Assembly: GCF_013299185.1 (NCBI RefSeq) | Contig: NZ_JAAFKG010000031.1 | Location: forward strand, 1-64,000 | Source: Microcoleus sp. bin48.metabat.b7b8b9.023 | GTDB taxonomy: Bacteria; Cyanobacteriota; Cyanobacteriia; Cyanobacteriales; Microcoleaceae | Reading direction: 5' to 3' | Length of the DNA stretch: 64,000 bases | Shown here: positions 17,128-26,778 of the stretch, piece after piece | How positions within the stretch are numbered: the stretch's first letter is position 1 | Layout: each line of letters starts with the position of its first letter | The notes under the pieces: model-generated | What the model was told of the DNA's origin: nothing | The model's database searches: none | Seen by the model: the letters and a program-made list of their open reading frames with translations, nothing else | Made by a program: the position numbers and the translations under genes

Positions 17128-17439
17128 ATGTCAATTGCCGTGGGAATGATTGAGACAAAAGGTTTTCCCGCTGTTGTGGAAGCTGCCGACGCTATGGTTA
17201 AAGCTGCTCGCGTTACCCTCGTGGGCTATGAAAAAATCGGCAGCGCTCGCGTCACCGTAATTGTGCGCGGCAACGTGTCGGAAGTCCAAGCCTCAGTTGC
17301 AGCAGGAGTGGAATCCGTCAAGCGGGTGAACGGCGGAGAAGTCGTCTCTACCCACATCATCGCTCGCCCCCACGAAAACCTAGAATACGTTCTACCAATT
17401 CGTTATACAGAAGCAGTAGAGCAGTTCCGAGGCTACTAA
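17128..17439 (+). CDS. ccmK2: Carboxysome shell hexamer protein CcmK2
   Basis: BMC-domain protein that tiles the facets of the beta-carboxysome shell as hexamers. The 103-residue protein from ATG 17128 ([20 protein letters not shown]) has the full BMC fold with the pore loop KIGSARV. The ATG has a good GGAG site 7-8 bases upstream, so the frame's extension back to 17044 is not used. The short C-terminus (..EQFRGY) is the CcmK2 form; the next gene encodes the longer CcmK1 form. First gene of ccmK2-K1-L-M-N-O. Confidence 0.96.
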   Translation: MSIAVGMIETKGFPAVVEAADAMVKAARVTLVGYEKIGSARVTVIVRGNVSEVQASVAAGVESVKRVNGGEVVSTHIIARPHENLEYVLPIRYTEAVEQFRGY

Positions 17440-17547
17440 GTTCTTAGCGCGCTGAAAATTCGTTTGACGAAACGTTTGACGAAAAGCAGCGCGATCGTCA
17501 AAAATTAACAGTTTAGTTCCCCAAATATTCAATTAGGAGTAAAACCA

Positions 17548-17889
17548 ATGGCAATTGCAGTTGGCATGATCGAAACCTTAGGCTTCCCCGCAGTAGTAGA
17601 AGCCGCTGACGCGATGGTCAAAGCAGCCCGCGTCACCTTGGTAGGATACGAAAAAATCGGTAGCGCTCGCGTTACTGTCATTGTAAGAGGAGATGTCTCG
17701 GAAGTGCAAGCTTCCGTAGCCGCTGGAGTAGAGTCAGTGAAGCGCGTTAACGGCGGACAAGTGATGTCCACCCACATTATCGCTCGCCCTCACGAAAACT
17801 TGGAGTACGTCCTACCAATTCGCTACACCGAAGCTGTAGAACAGTTCCGCGAAGGCGTGAGCGGCATTCGTCCTCTCAACAGATCTTAA
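17548..17889 (+). CDS. ccmK1: Carboxysome shell hexamer protein CcmK1
   Basis: Second BMC-domain shell protein, nearly identical to CcmK2 through residue 100 and with a 10-residue longer tail (..[13 protein letters not shown]), as in CcmK1. It starts at ATG 17548 after AGGAGT. It lies 108 bases after ccmK2; the pair is a tandem duplication common to beta-cyanobacteria. The pore motif KIGSARV is retained. Confidence 0.96.
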   Translation: MAIAVGMIETLGFPAVVEAADAMVKAARVTLVGYEKIGSARVTVIVRGDVSEVQASVAAGVESVKRVNGGQVMSTHIIARPHENLEYVLPIRYTEAVEQFREGVSGIRPLNRS

Positions 17890-17920
17890 GATAGGCTCAA
17901 GGCTGTTTGGGGCGTTTGGT

Positions 17921-17988
17921 AATTAAAAATTAAAAATCAAAAATTAAAAATCGCGATGTTTTTGATTTAGCATTTTTAATTTTTAATT
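17921..17988. repeat. AT-rich inverted repeat after ccmK1
   Basis: AATTAAAAATTAAAAAT (17921-17937) and ATTTTTAATTTTTAATT (17972-17988) are exact reverse complements. It is followed by ATTAGTC-type heptamers to about 18060 and ACCAATT heptamers at about 18147-18170. It could attenuate or process the operon message after the abundant shell genes. Confidence 0.65.
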
Positions 17989-18180
17989 GAGGTAAGCGTG
18001 GGATATTGGTTATTAGTCATAAGTCATGAGTCATTAGTCACGAGTCATTAGTCATTAGTTACTAGACGAAAAAATCTAAAATGAAGACATGGGACTGAAT
18101 AAAGCTAACTAAAAAAAGACAAGTGACGGAAAAAAAAATGACAATTACCAATTACCAATTACCAATTACCTAAAATGCAA

Positions 18181-18480
18181 ATGGCCAAAGTTCTCGGCAC
18201 AGTTGTCAGTACCCAAAAAGAGCCGACGCTGAGAGGATCGAAATTTCTACTGCTGCAATTCATCAATGAGGAAGGTTCGCCAGTTCCCGGCTATGAAGTA
18301 GCGGCTGACTGTGTGGGCGCTGGTATAGATGAATGGGTTTTAGTCACCCGCGGCAGCGGGGCCCGGATCGCGCCCGGGAGCGAAGACCGTCCGATCGATG
18401 CTCTAGTAGTAGGCATTATAGATACTGTCAATGTAGAAAATCGCCTCATTTACAGTAAAAAAGACGACCCGTACCGCTAG
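18181..18480 (+). CDS. ccmL: Carboxysome vertex protein CcmL
   Basis: BMV-family pentamer that closes the twelve vertices of the carboxysome shell. From ATG 18181 (MAKVLGTVVSTQKEPTLRG) the protein has 99 residues, with the family blocks AADCVGAGIDEWVLVTRGS and DALVVGIID. An in-frame ATG two codons upstream (18175) is also possible. CcmL is needed in small amounts, and it is separated from ccmK1 by a hairpin and repeats. Confidence 0.96.
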   Translation: MAKVLGTVVSTQKEPTLRGSKFLLLQFINEEGSPVPGYEVAADCVGAGIDEWVLVTRGSGARIAPGSEDRPIDALVVGIIDTVNVENRLIYSKKDDPYR

Positions 18481-18483
18481 TTT

Positions 18484-18632
18484 GGCAGTTGACAGTTGAC
18501 AGTTGACAGTTGACAGTTGACTCGAAAAGCAGTTGACAGTTGACAGTTGACAGTTGACAGGGAAAGCAGTTGACAGTAAACAACTAACAACTAACAACTA
18601 ACAACTAACAACTAACAACTAACAACTAACAA
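18484..18632. repeat. Heptamer arrays TTGACAG and AACAACT
   Basis: Runs of TTGACAG interrupted by CTCGAAAAGC and GGAAAGC, then a run of ACTAACA/AACAACT, filling the ccmL-ccmM spacer up to the AGGAGAA ribosome-binding site of ccmM. Confidence 0.9.
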
Positions 18633-18662
18633 AAATTTTTTCAGTTTAGGAGAACTTAATTT

Positions 18663-20291
18663 ATGGCAGTCCGCAGCGTTGCGGCTCCCCCGACGCCTTG
18701 GTCGAAAAACTTGGCTGAGCCCAAAATTCATGACACCGCCTACGTACATTCCTTTTCTAACATTATTGGGGATGTACATATCGGTTCAAATGTGATGATT
18801 GCCCCCGGGACATCTATCCGCGCTGATGAAGGCACTCCGTTTAATATCGGATCGGGAAGCAACATTCAAGACGGAGTAGTGATTCACGGCCTAGAACAAG
18901 GTCGAGTCACAGGAGATGACGACAAATCCTATTCCGTTTGGGTCGGGGAAAATACTTCCCTCACCCACATGGCTTTAATTCACGGCCCGGCATACGTGGG
19001 CGACGATTGCTTTATCGGCTTTCGCTCTACGGTGTTCAATGCCAGAGTGGGCAACGGCTGCATTGTCATGATGCACGTATTAATTCAAGATGTGGAGATT
19101 CCCCCCGGTAAGTACATACCTTCGGGAGCCATCATCACTAATCAGCAGCAAGCCGATCGCCTGCCTGACGTTCAAGATTCAGATGTTAAATTTGCGACCC
19201 ACGTCATCGGCATCAATGACGCTCTGAGAACGGGTTATCGCTGCGCTGACAACATCGCTTGTCTAGCACCAATTCGCAACGAGCAAGCTAAAAACTCAAA
19301 TATCACTCAAATGAATTATTCTACCTATGCCGGCACCCAATTGAGTTCCTCTCTAGCCGATAGCATCCGCAATTTGCTAGCCCAAGGATACAGCGTGGGA
19401 GCGGAATACGCCGACGCCCGTCGGTTCCGTACCGGTTCTTGGCGCACTTGCGGCCCAATTTCCTCAACTCGCGACTCTGAAGTAATCGCAGCTTTGTCGG
19501 CCTGTATGGCCGATCACCAAGGAGAATACGTCCGCTTGATCGGGATTGACACCAAAGCCAAGCGTCGCGTACTCGAAGAAATCGTCCAAAGACCGGGAGA
19601 AAACGGCTCTAACGGTAACGGCGCCACAACTCACAAATCTAACGGTAAAGTTGCACAAACTGCTTACCAAAATGGCGGTTCCGCATCCAGCAAATTGAGC
19701 GCGGAAACAGTGGCTCAAGTTCGCGGCTTGCTATCTCAAGGCTTTAAGGTGGGCACAGAACACGCCGACGCCCGCCGCTTCCGTACCAGTTCTTGGCAAA
19801 GCGGGGCTTCGCTGCAAGTCAGAAACGAATCTGAGGCGATCGCCGCTTTAGAATCTGTGATGAACCAATATCCGGGCGAATACGTGCGCTTGATCGGGAT
19901 TGACCCGAAAGCTAAGCGCCGCGTAGTTGAAGAACTGATTCAGCGTCCCGACGGCCCTGTGGCTCAATCGGCTAAACCGGGTGCAACATCAGGATTCAAA
20001 GCCACGACGACTGGTTCGGCTGGAAGTGGAAAGTTGACCGGCAAGACGATCGACCAAATCCGCAACCTGCTCTCCCAAGGCTACAAAATTGGCACGGAAC
20101 ACGCCGACGCGCGCCGTTTCCGCACCGGTTCTTGGAGCAGTTGCGCGCCGATCGCCACCAACCGCGAATCCGAAGTAATTTCGGCTCTCGAAAGCTGTAT
20201 GACAGAACACAGTGGCGATTACGTCCGCTTGCTCGGTATCGACTCCAAGGCCAAGCGCCGGGTACTCGAAGAAATTATCCAACGCCCATAA
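18663..20291 (+). CDS. ccmM: Carboxysome scaffold CcmM with gamma-carbonic-anhydrase domain and three Rubisco-small-subunit-like repeats
   Basis: Organises Rubisco inside the beta-carboxysome. Residues about 1-210 form a left-handed beta-helix gamma-CA domain ([23 protein letters not shown].., zinc-type His in LIHGPAY and MMHVLIQD) with the CADNIAC cysteine pair that can form a disulfide. Three SSU-like modules start near residues 222, 342 and 455, each with ADARRFRT and GEYVRL(I/L)GID, joined by Ser/Gly-rich linkers. Other species carry 3-5. An in-frame ATG at 19311 (Met217), just before the first module, could give the short M35 form that lacks the CA domain. Confidence 0.96.
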   Translation: MAVRSVAAPPTPWSKNLAEPKIHDTAYVHSFSNIIGDVHIGSNVMIAPGTSIRADEGTPFNIGSGSNIQDGVVIHGLEQGRVTGDDDKSYSVWVGENTSLTHMALIHGPAYVGDDCFIGFRSTVFNARVGNGCIVMMHVLIQDVEIPPGKYIPSGAIITNQQQADRLPDVQDSDVKFATHVIGINDALRTGYRCADNIACLAPIRNEQAKNSNITQMNYSTYAGTQLSSSLADSIRNLLAQGYSVGAEYADARRFRTGSWRTCGPISSTRDSEVIAALSACMADHQGEYVRLIGIDTKAKRRVLEEIVQRPGENGSNGNGATTHKSNGKVAQTAYQNGGSASSKLSAETVAQVRGLLSQGFKVGTEHADARRFRTSSWQSGASLQVRNESEAIAALESVMNQYPGEYVRLIGIDPKAKRRVVEELIQRPDGPVAQSAKPGATSGFKATTTGSAGSGKLTGKTIDQIRNLLSQGYKIGTEHADARRFRTGSWSSCAPIATNRESEVISALESCMTEHSGDYVRLLGIDSKAKRRVLEEIIQRP

Positions 20292-20359
20292 TTTGTCAGG
20301 TAATTAGCTGCTTTCTCCCGTTAAGTGCTCGCGTTGGGCTAGCGGGAGAATCAGTTAAC

Positions 20360-20528
20360 AGTTGACAGTAGAGAGTTGACAGTCGATCGGTGGTAGGGGC
20401 GGTGCCCCCGTGCCCGCCCTCTTAGTTGACAGTTGACAAAAGAAGGAAGGGGATTGGAGTAATGAATCGTCTGATTTGAATTTCTCCTGAAAATGGTTCC
20501 GGCTTTCAACCAATTCTTTCTGGTAATG
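20360..20528 (-). repeat. Dispersed 90-bp repeat with heptamers, copy 2 (reverse)
   Basis: Read on the minus strand from 20528: TTACCAGAAAGAATTGGTTG, then ..CAGACGATTCATTACTCCAA.., then TCAACTG heptamers broken by a GGGCGGGCACGGGGGCACCG insert. It occupies most of the 373-base ccmM-ccmN spacer. Confidence 0.7.
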
Positions 20529-20664
20529 TGTAAGTCCAAATCGAGCTTTTAATTATTAGTAAATAATCGTTTATTAGATTGATAGAGTTAAAATAATCAT
20601 TCTAAAAAGCGATAAATTAAAGTCGTTTTATCTAAAATCATAGCTCATTCCAAGGTGAAGTTGA

Positions 20665-21339
20665 ATGTATTTATCGCCACTGCAATTAAGTAGCAACTCT
20701 CAGATTTTCCTGAGTGGCGATGTAGTTGTGAATGAAGGTGTGGCGATCGCCCCAGGAGTCATCCTCCAAGCAGATCCGGGTAGCCGGATCTCGATCGCCG
20801 CCGGTGCCTGTATCGGTATGGGAGTCATTCTTCACGCCCGTGAAGGTAGTCTCGAAATCGAGGCGGGCGCAATGCTGGGTGCAGGAGTTTTGGTGGTAGG
20901 TGCGGGGACGATCGGCGCAAATGCCTGTATTGGCGCGGGAACAACGCTGATTAATCCTGCGATCGACCAAATGCAAATTTTGCCAGCAGGTTCTCTGATC
21001 GGAGATACCAGCCGCCAAGTCGCCGCAGAACCAACCGCAGAAGCTCAAACCGCGGCACCGGAAACCACCACAGCCACTACGCCACCAGTTGAACCAACCG
21101 TCGATCGCCCGATCGACCCGCCCGAACCCGACCAAACACAGCCTCAAACACCGCCGGAGACAGCCCCAGATCCATCACCAGAAACTGCGGCAAATCCGCC
21201 GCCCCAACCAGGAGAAGTTCCAACTATTCTGTACGGTCAAGCTCACATCAATCAGTTGCTGGGGACGCTGTTTCCGCACCGACAAGCTTTTAATCGATCG
21301 CAGGAAAACGGTCAAACTCTCTCGGGCGGTACCGGATAG
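20665..21339 (+). CDS. ccmN: Carboxysome assembly protein CcmN
   Basis: Bridges CcmM to the shell. Residues about 1-120 are hexapeptide-repeat beta-helix (..VAIAPGVILQADPGSRISIA.., ..IGANACIGAGTTL..). A Pro/Thr/Glu-rich linker follows (about 125-185). A C-terminal amphipathic encapsulation peptide (YGQAHINQLLGTLFPHR) is expected to bind CcmK. About 14 extra residues follow the peptide. Standard position between ccmM and ccmO. Confidence 0.95.
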   Translation: MYLSPLQLSSNSQIFLSGDVVVNEGVAIAPGVILQADPGSRISIAAGACIGMGVILHAREGSLEIEAGAMLGAGVLVVGAGTIGANACIGAGTTLINPAIDQMQILPAGSLIGDTSRQVAAEPTAEAQTAAPETTTATTPPVEPTVDRPIDPPEPDQTQPQTPPETAPDPSPETAANPPPQPGEVPTILYGQAHINQLLGTLFPHRQAFNRSQENGQTLSGGTG

Positions 21340-21670
21340 CGATTGGTCGATTGAAGAATTGAAGAATTTTAGATTTACTTGCAGCATTGCATCTGGGAGG
21401 TTGAACTGGGGTATAAATTGTTTTGCTCTCCACGAATGGCGTCGGGCTGCTATTAATTTTGGGGCGTGGTCATTTGTGCAAAATGCAGCTATGCTAAAGG
21501 CAGAATCAAAAAATATAAATAGGTAAGCTCATATTATTGGTAGCTCAGCAATTTTTAAGGTCTTGCAGCATAAATATGTATCTTGCAGCTCGTGCAGTTT
21601 GTCTTCTCATCTGAGACACTAAAACTATCAACAAAATTTTATGTTTGGAAGTTTCTAAGGGTAATCAAAG
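21340..21670. other. ccmN-ccmO spacer
   Basis: About 330 bases with no convincing gene, terminator or repeat. The ATTTT/AAAT-rich end before 21671 may contain a ribosome-binding site or a weak promoter; nothing specific is seen. Confidence 0.5.
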
Positions 21671-22447
21671 ATGGACGGACAAATAGATCGTAACAGCAGT
21701 CACTCCGAGCGATCGCAGCGCCAGGAATATTTCAAAGACACCGCTTTGGGTTTGGTATCTACCAAGAGTTTTCCGGCAATTGTCGGGACTGCTGACATGA
21801 TGCTGAAGTCCGCAGGGGTCATTTTAGTAGGATACGAGAAAATAGGTTCCGGTCACTGTACGGCGATCGTCCGGGGCAGAATTTCCGACGTGCGTTTGGC
21901 TGTGGAAGCAGGAGCTCAGACAGCCGAACAGTTCGGACAGTTTGTTTCTAAGTTGGTGATTGCTAGGCCTTTGGCTAATTTGGAAGTGGTTTTGCCGATC
22001 GGCTTTCGCCTGACTGAACTGTCGGAAAGCGGCAGTTTTTCTCGACTGAGCAATCAGGCGATCGGTTTGCTAGAAACGCGGGGATTTCCGGCAATGGTCG
22101 GCGCTTGCGATGCTATGCTCAAATCCGCCGACGTACACTTGGCCGCCTACGAAAAAATTGGCGCCGGTTTGTGCACAGCAATTATTCGCGGTGCAGTCGC
22201 AGATGTCGCAGTAGCCGTAGAAGCCGGGATGTACGAAGCTGAGCGCATTGGCGAGTTGAACGCCGTAATGGTAATTCCCAGGCCTTTGGAAGATTTGGAA
22301 CAAACTTTGCCGCTGGCGAGTTGTTGGATAGAACAGCGCACACCTGTCAGGGTGCCTATCTCTGTTCAGGAAAAGGAAAAAGAATTGGTCGAACTTCCAG
22401 ATTTGGAGAAATTGAGAGTTTATGTGGAAGAGGAAATCAATCGTTAA
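21671..22447 (+). CDS. ccmO: Tandem-BMC carboxysome shell protein CcmO
   Basis: Trimer-forming shell protein made of two BMC domains, thought to build edges or pores of the carboxysome. Domain 1 (about residues 25-115) has ALGLVSTKSFPAIVGTADMM and pore loop KIGSGHC. Domain 2 (about 130-220) has AIGLLETRGFPAMVGACDAM and KIGAGLC. A polar N-terminus and an acidic C-terminus (..KEKELVELPDLEKLRVY..) flank them. Last gene of the visible ccm operon. Confidence 0.95.
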   Translation: MDGQIDRNSSHSERSQRQEYFKDTALGLVSTKSFPAIVGTADMMLKSAGVILVGYEKIGSGHCTAIVRGRISDVRLAVEAGAQTAEQFGQFVSKLVIARPLANLEVVLPIGFRLTELSESGSFSRLSNQAIGLLETRGFPAMVGACDAMLKSADVHLAAYEKIGAGLCTAIIRGAVADVAVAVEAGMYEAERIGELNAVMVIPRPLEDLEQTLPLASCWIEQRTPVRVPISVQEKEKELVELPDLEKLRVYVEEEINR

Positions 22448-23009
22448 ATCGAGAATTGGTAATTGGTAATCGAGAATTGGTAATTACCCAACCAAAGTTT
22501 GTAGAGACTGGGTGCGGGAAATACTGAGACAAAGTTTGACAATCAAGATATAAATTTTACTCTTGATGAAGTACGTGCAGCGATCTGTAAGATCGCAGCC
22601 GCGTCAAGCTGAATTTTGCGATCGGCTTATTGCACCGCCATCGAAAGACAGAGATTGCCAACGAAAACTCGATTTTAGATTGAAGTCTATCCGGTAAAAA
22701 ATCGAACTTACAAAGTAAATGCAGCCGAGGTACAGGCTCTTTTAACAGGATTTAATTGCTGCTTTCGTATAGTAAACGATTTCTTGTAAATTCCTTGAAG
22801 ATAGCGGTAGACATTGGTAGTATGTAATCAACAAAAAACCACCGTGTTAAGATAAACCTAAAATCCTGTTTTGGGTATATTTCCTGGAATCAGTTAGAAG
22901 TTAATCTGCGTGCTGTGTGGAGGCTCTTTCAACAGATTAACCCCTGTCGAACTCAACACTGAGTGCAAAGGAATCAATCCAGAATCCAGCAAGGAATGAA
23001 AGTTGACCT
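22448..23009. other. Spacer between ccmO and the TPR gene
   Basis: About 560 bases. A few GGTAATT-type heptamers at 22458-22490; the rest is unique with no recognised element. A promoter for the TPR gene presumably lies here, but none is clear. Confidence 0.5.
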
Positions 23010-24065
23010 ATGAACATCAAAGAATCGAACCTCAACCATTTTTATAAGCGCGGGTTGCACAGCGCCAAGCAAGGCAACTACGAAGCGGCGCTTGAGGACT
23101 TCGATCAGATACTGCAAGTCAATCCCGCCGATGCCAAAGCTTACAACAATCGGGGCTTGGTTTACTATTATATGAAAGACTACCAAAAGGCGATCGCAGA
23201 CCTCAGCCAAGCACTAGATATCAATCCTCATTTGTTCGAGGCCTATTTAAATCGCGGCAATGCTTGGCGCCATCTGGGAGAAAACGAAAAAGCCATTGAC
23301 GATCTCAACTGTGCTTTAGTAAACAAGCCTGACAGCCACGCTATCTACAACAATCGGGGACTCGTACTTGCTAATTTAGGACATTACGAAGAAGCAATAG
23401 AAGACTACGATCGAGCTCTCTCTATCAATTCGCAAAATTATAAAACCTATTACAACCGAGGGCGTGCTTACTACCTTTTGGGAGAAAAACAAGCAGCAAC
23501 GGAGAACTTTAACGAAACGCTAAGGTTGAATCCCAGATATATCAAAGCTTACATAAATCGCGGACTCTGTTATCACCAATTAGGAGACAACACCCAGGCG
23601 ATCGCCGATTATAACACAGCACTCGGCATCGACCACAACAATGTTTATGCCTATTATAACAGAGGATGCGTTCGCTATAAATTAAAACAAATGGAGATGG
23701 CGATTGAAGACTTTAACAAAGCAGTGGAACTCGACCCCAACTATGTTAAAGCTTATCTCAATCGGGGTTTAGCGCTGTACAAATTGGGAGATATTGCAAC
23801 AGCAAATAGGGATTTTTACCACGTAATGTGTATTAATGCTGAAGCTTATTTGTACTATCAGGCCCAGCGCTGCACGCCTGATATTAATTCCTATTTCAAA
23901 GAAGCCCCACAGATGGAACTTAATAATGCTGTAGAATACTACAACACCACATTAAATACGATCTCAAGTTCCTTAAGTTCGGCAGCATTAAATGCGATTT
24001 GGAATCAAGAGGATTTGGAGAACAGAGACTCGATTATCTGTGAAGGTGAATTTCTTAATGAGTAA
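23010..24065 (+). CDS. Tetratricopeptide-repeat protein
   Basis: Built almost wholly of about eight 34-residue TPR units (pattern AYNNRGLVYYYMKDYQKAIA, then DLSQALDINP), a helical scaffold for protein-protein contacts. No signal peptide or catalytic domain is seen. The last 70 residues are non-TPR and polar. Partners and function are unknown. An intrinsic terminator follows at 24272. Confidence 0.85.
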   Translation: MNIKESNLNHFYKRGLHSAKQGNYEAALEDFDQILQVNPADAKAYNNRGLVYYYMKDYQKAIADLSQALDINPHLFEAYLNRGNAWRHLGENEKAIDDLNCALVNKPDSHAIYNNRGLVLANLGHYEEAIEDYDRALSINSQNYKTYYNRGRAYYLLGEKQAATENFNETLRLNPRYIKAYINRGLCYHQLGDNTQAIADYNTALGIDHNNVYAYYNRGCVRYKLKQMEMAIEDFNKAVELDPNYVKAYLNRGLALYKLGDIATANRDFYHVMCINAEAYLYYQAQRCTPDINSYFKEAPQMELNNAVEYYNTTLNTISSSLSSAALNAIWNQEDLENRDSIICEGEFLNE

Positions 24066-24071
24066 ATTAGT

Positions 24072-24112
24072 CAGTTGACAGTTGACAGTTGACAGTTGAC
24101 AGTTGACAGTTG
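24072..24112. repeat. TTGACAG heptamer array
   Basis: Five to six perfect GTTGACA units just after the TPR gene. Confidence 0.9.
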
Positions 24113-24148
24113 TCATTAAATAGGTTATCGAAAAAATAAAAAATCCTC

Positions 24149-24213
24149 AGAAACCCGGTTTCTACGAGATTTTGTGACGAGTCACGAGAAATATACGAAG
24201 AAACCGGATTTCT
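24149..24213. repeat. Paired AGAAACC(C/G)GGTTTCT palindromes, copy 1
   Basis: Two 15-bp palindromes (24149-24164 and 24199-24213) separated by ACGAGATTTTGTGACGAGTC then ACGAGAAATATACG. The same arrangement is at 43368-43433; single units occur near 365, 29905, 33720 and 42018. Confidence 0.75.
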
Positions 24214-24271
24214 CGCCTATTGTTTCAGCCCCGAGAGGCTTTTAACGCCGATTGGGTAGCCTTTGAAAATC

Positions 24272-24312
24272 AAAGTCCTGACTGCAAAAAATAGTCAGGA
24301 CTTTAATTTTTT
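24272..24312. terminator. Bidirectional intrinsic terminator between the TPR gene and hemL
   Basis: Perfect 12-bp stem AAAGTCCTGACT/AGTCAGGACTTT with a 9-base loop, then AATTTTTT. The genes on both sides converge on it. Confidence 0.85.
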
Positions 24313-24353
24313 ATCTCTGAGTTTTAAGAACTTGCATTCTTGACTGCAAAGCC

Positions 24354-25652
24354 TTAAATACTTGCCATTACTTCGCGGGCGGCTGCTAAAGTTCGATCGA
24401 TATCTTCGTCAGTATGGGCCAAAGAAGTGAACCCAGCCTCAAACTGCGAAGGAGCCAGATAAATACCGTGTTCCAACATTCCGCGATGAAAACGGCTGAA
24501 CTTCGTCAAATCCGACTTCTTCGCATCGTCATAATTGTGAACTGGGCCCGCCGCAAAAAATAAGCCAAACATCCCGCTAATTTGGCCGCCGCAAACAGCG
24601 TGTCCCGCTTCCTTACCAATTTTCAGCAATCCCTCCGACAGTTTTTTAGTAATCCTGTCCAACTGTTCGTAAGTGCCGGGTTTTTGCAGCAATTCCAAAG
24701 TTTTAATCCCAGCAGTCATCGCCAAAGGATTTCCCGAAAGCGTACCAGCTTGGTACATCGGGCCTGCGGGAGCCACCATCCCCATAATATCGCGCCTTCC
24801 GCCGTAAGCGCCCACGGGCAAACCGCCGCCGATAACTTTACCCAAAGTTGTCAAATCTGGGGTGACACCAAATTTTTCCTGAGCTCCGCCGTAGGCGATG
24901 CGGAAACCTGTCATTACTTCGTCAAACACCAACAAAGCGCCGTTATCTTTGGTAATTTCGCGCAAACCTTCAAGAAAACCTGCATCTGGAGTAATAAAAC
25001 CAGCATTTCCTACAACTGGTTCCAGAATTACACCTGATATCTCGCCGGGATTTTCGGCAAATAAAGCTTTGACTGCTTCCAAATCATTGTAAGGAGCGTT
25101 GAGGGTGTTGGCGGTAACGGATTTCGGTACGCCCGGAGAGTCTGGAAGCCCGAGAGTTGCGACACCGGAACCGGCTTTTACTAGGAACATATCGGCGTGC
25201 CCGTGATAGCAGCCTTCAAATTTAATCACTTTGTCGCGCCCGGTGAAGGCTCGCATCAGTCGCAAAACGGCCATACAAGCTTCGGTACCGGAATTGACAA
25301 ATCGCACCATTTCAATGCTGGGAACGGCATCGATGACCATTTCGGCGAGTACGTTTTCCAACAGCGAGGGTGCGCCGAAACTCGTACCTTTTTCTAAGGA
25401 TTCGTGGAGGGCTTTGATGACTTCGGGGTGGGCGTGGCCGCAGATGGCGGGGCCCCAAGTGCCTACGTAGTCAATGTATTGGTTGCTGTCAACATCCCAA
25501 ATGTAGGCTCCGTTTACCCTGTCAAAGACAATGGGCTGTCCGCCTACGGATTTGAAGGCGCGGACGGGGGAACTAACGCCACCGGGCATCAATTTCTGGG
25601 CGGCGGCGAATATTTCTTCTGATTTGGTGGTTTTCAAGGTTGTAGAAACCAA
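24354..25652 (-). CDS. hemL: Glutamate-1-semialdehyde 2,1-aminomutase
   Basis: PLP-dependent enzyme that converts glutamate-1-semialdehyde into 5-aminolevulinate, the precursor of chlorophyll, heme and phycobilins. The 432-residue length is typical. Seen: [17 protein letters not shown], the VNSGTEA phosphate-binding motif, FDEVMTGFR, and the PLP lysine in [19 protein letters not shown]. Appears monocistronic; the promoter is likely at 25653-25800. Confidence 0.98.
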   Translation of the reverse strand: MVSTTLKTTKSEEIFAAAQKLMPGGVSSPVRAFKSVGGQPIVFDRVNGAYIWDVDSNQYIDYVGTWGPAICGHAHPEVIKALHESLEKGTSFGAPSLLENVLAEMVIDAVPSIEMVRFVNSGTEACMAVLRLMRAFTGRDKVIKFEGCYHGHADMFLVKAGSGVATLGLPDSPGVPKSVTANTLNAPYNDLEAVKALFAENPGEISGVILEPVVGNAGFITPDAGFLEGLREITKDNGALLVFDEVMTGFRIAYGGAQEKFGVTPDLTTLGKVIGGGLPVGAYGGRRDIMGMVAPAGPMYQAGTLSGNPLAMTAGIKTLELLQKPGTYEQLDRITKKLSEGLLKIGKEAGHAVCGGQISGMFGLFFAAGPVHNYDDAKKSDLTKFSRFHRGMLEHGIYLAPSQFEAGFTSLAHTDEDIDRTLAAAREVMASI

Positions 25653-25981
25653 TGTTTTCTCCTTAGTGAAGGTCTGTTGTTGGTAGGATACTTAATATAG
25701 CGACTTCTGGTTAAAGGCTAAGCCGATTCAAGGAAACTATAGTAGTAGATTTTAGGATACAAACCAATCAGTAGCAATACTAGCTCGGGTTTTTTAGGAT
25801 TTGTCGCACTAGCACTCCTAGCTCTCAATTGTAATAAATTGTAAAATAGTTCTTGACAATTTGCCCATCACTTGCCTAATCTCCTCTCTTCTCTCTGTGT
25901 CCTCTGCGCTCTCTGCGGTTAATTAAAAAAAAAATATCCGACACGAAAGCGTTAATTTATATGAAAAGCTGCAATAAAATT
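25653..25981. other. Divergent hemL-hisIE promoter region with a dispersed repeat
   Basis: About 330 bases between divergent genes. The phrase CTCTGTGTCCTCTGCGCTCT then CTGCGGTTAA at 25890-25922 is the reverse complement of the one at 4298-4328, and a relative is at 46105-46145. No specific operator is recognised. Confidence 0.6.
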
Positions 25982-26632
25982 ATGTCTGTTAATGATGTGT
26001 CTAGTTTGAGCCGATCGATCCCAATTGAAAAGATCCGTTACGACGATCGCGGTTTAGTACCTGCGATCGTCCAAGATTACTTAGACGGGACAGTGTTGAT
26101 GATGGCGTGGATGAATCGGGAGTCGCTGCAAAAAACGATGGAAACCGGTCAAACGTGGTTCTGGAGTCGTTCTCGCGCCGAATTGTGGCCGAAAGGGGCG
26201 ACTTCGGGACACGTTCAAAATGTCAAAGGGCTGCGTTACGACTGCGATAGCGATGCTTTGCTGGTGACTGTCGAACAAGTGGGAGATATTGCTTGTCACA
26301 CGGGTGAAAGAAGTTGTTTTCACCAAGTTGACGGGGAAATTGTGGCGCCGCCGGGGGATATGTTATCTCAATTATTTGACGTAATTTGCGATCGACGCGA
26401 CAATCCTAACGAAACTTCTTATACTTGCAAGTTGTTCGAGGGCGGGGATAACAAGATTCTCAAGAAGATTGGTGAAGAGTCGGCGGAAGTTGTGATGGCT
26501 TGCAAAGATGACGATAAAGACGGAATCGCCGGGGAAGTTGCGGACTTATTTTATCACGCTTTGGTTGCTTTGGCTCACCATCAGGTTGATTTGAGGGCGG
26601 TTTACCGCAAATTGGGCGATCGGAGAAAATAA
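25982..26632 (+). CDS. hisI: Bifunctional phosphoribosyl-AMP cyclohydrolase / phosphoribosyl-ATP pyrophosphatase
   Basis: Fused HisI-HisE enzyme of histidine biosynthesis (steps 2 and 3). HisI part: [24 protein letters not shown], and the zinc/Mg site [13 protein letters not shown] with CHTGERSCF. HisE part: the all-alpha NTP-pyrophosphatase-like [16 protein letters not shown] followed by [16 protein letters not shown] 25982 is chosen; ATG 25961 is in frame seven codons upstream. Gene order does not suggest an operon. Confidence 0.96.
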   Translation: MSVNDVSSLSRSIPIEKIRYDDRGLVPAIVQDYLDGTVLMMAWMNRESLQKTMETGQTWFWSRSRAELWPKGATSGHVQNVKGLRYDCDSDALLVTVEQVGDIACHTGERSCFHQVDGEIVAPPGDMLSQLFDVICDRRDNPNETSYTCKLFEGGDNKILKKIGEESAEVVMACKDDDKDGIAGEVADLFYHALVALAHHQVDLRAVYRKLGDRRK

Positions 26633-26698
26633 ATGAGTTAGTTGTTATTAGTTATTTGTGATTAATTATTTGTTATTTCCAACAAATAATAACTAATG

Positions 26699-26764
26699 GT
26701 AAGGTGCGTCGCTGTGAGATTGTCTATTTTTTTAAGGGATTCTTTGTGGCGGTGCACCCTACGA
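26699..26764. repeat. GGTAAGGTGCGTC...GGTGCACCCTAC inverted repeat
   Basis: Ends are near reverse complements, flanked by AATAACTA/TGACTAA heptamers. A related element is at 44666-44728. It lies between the convergent hisIE and MFS genes. Confidence 0.6.
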
Positions 26765-26778
26765 CTAATGACTAATGA

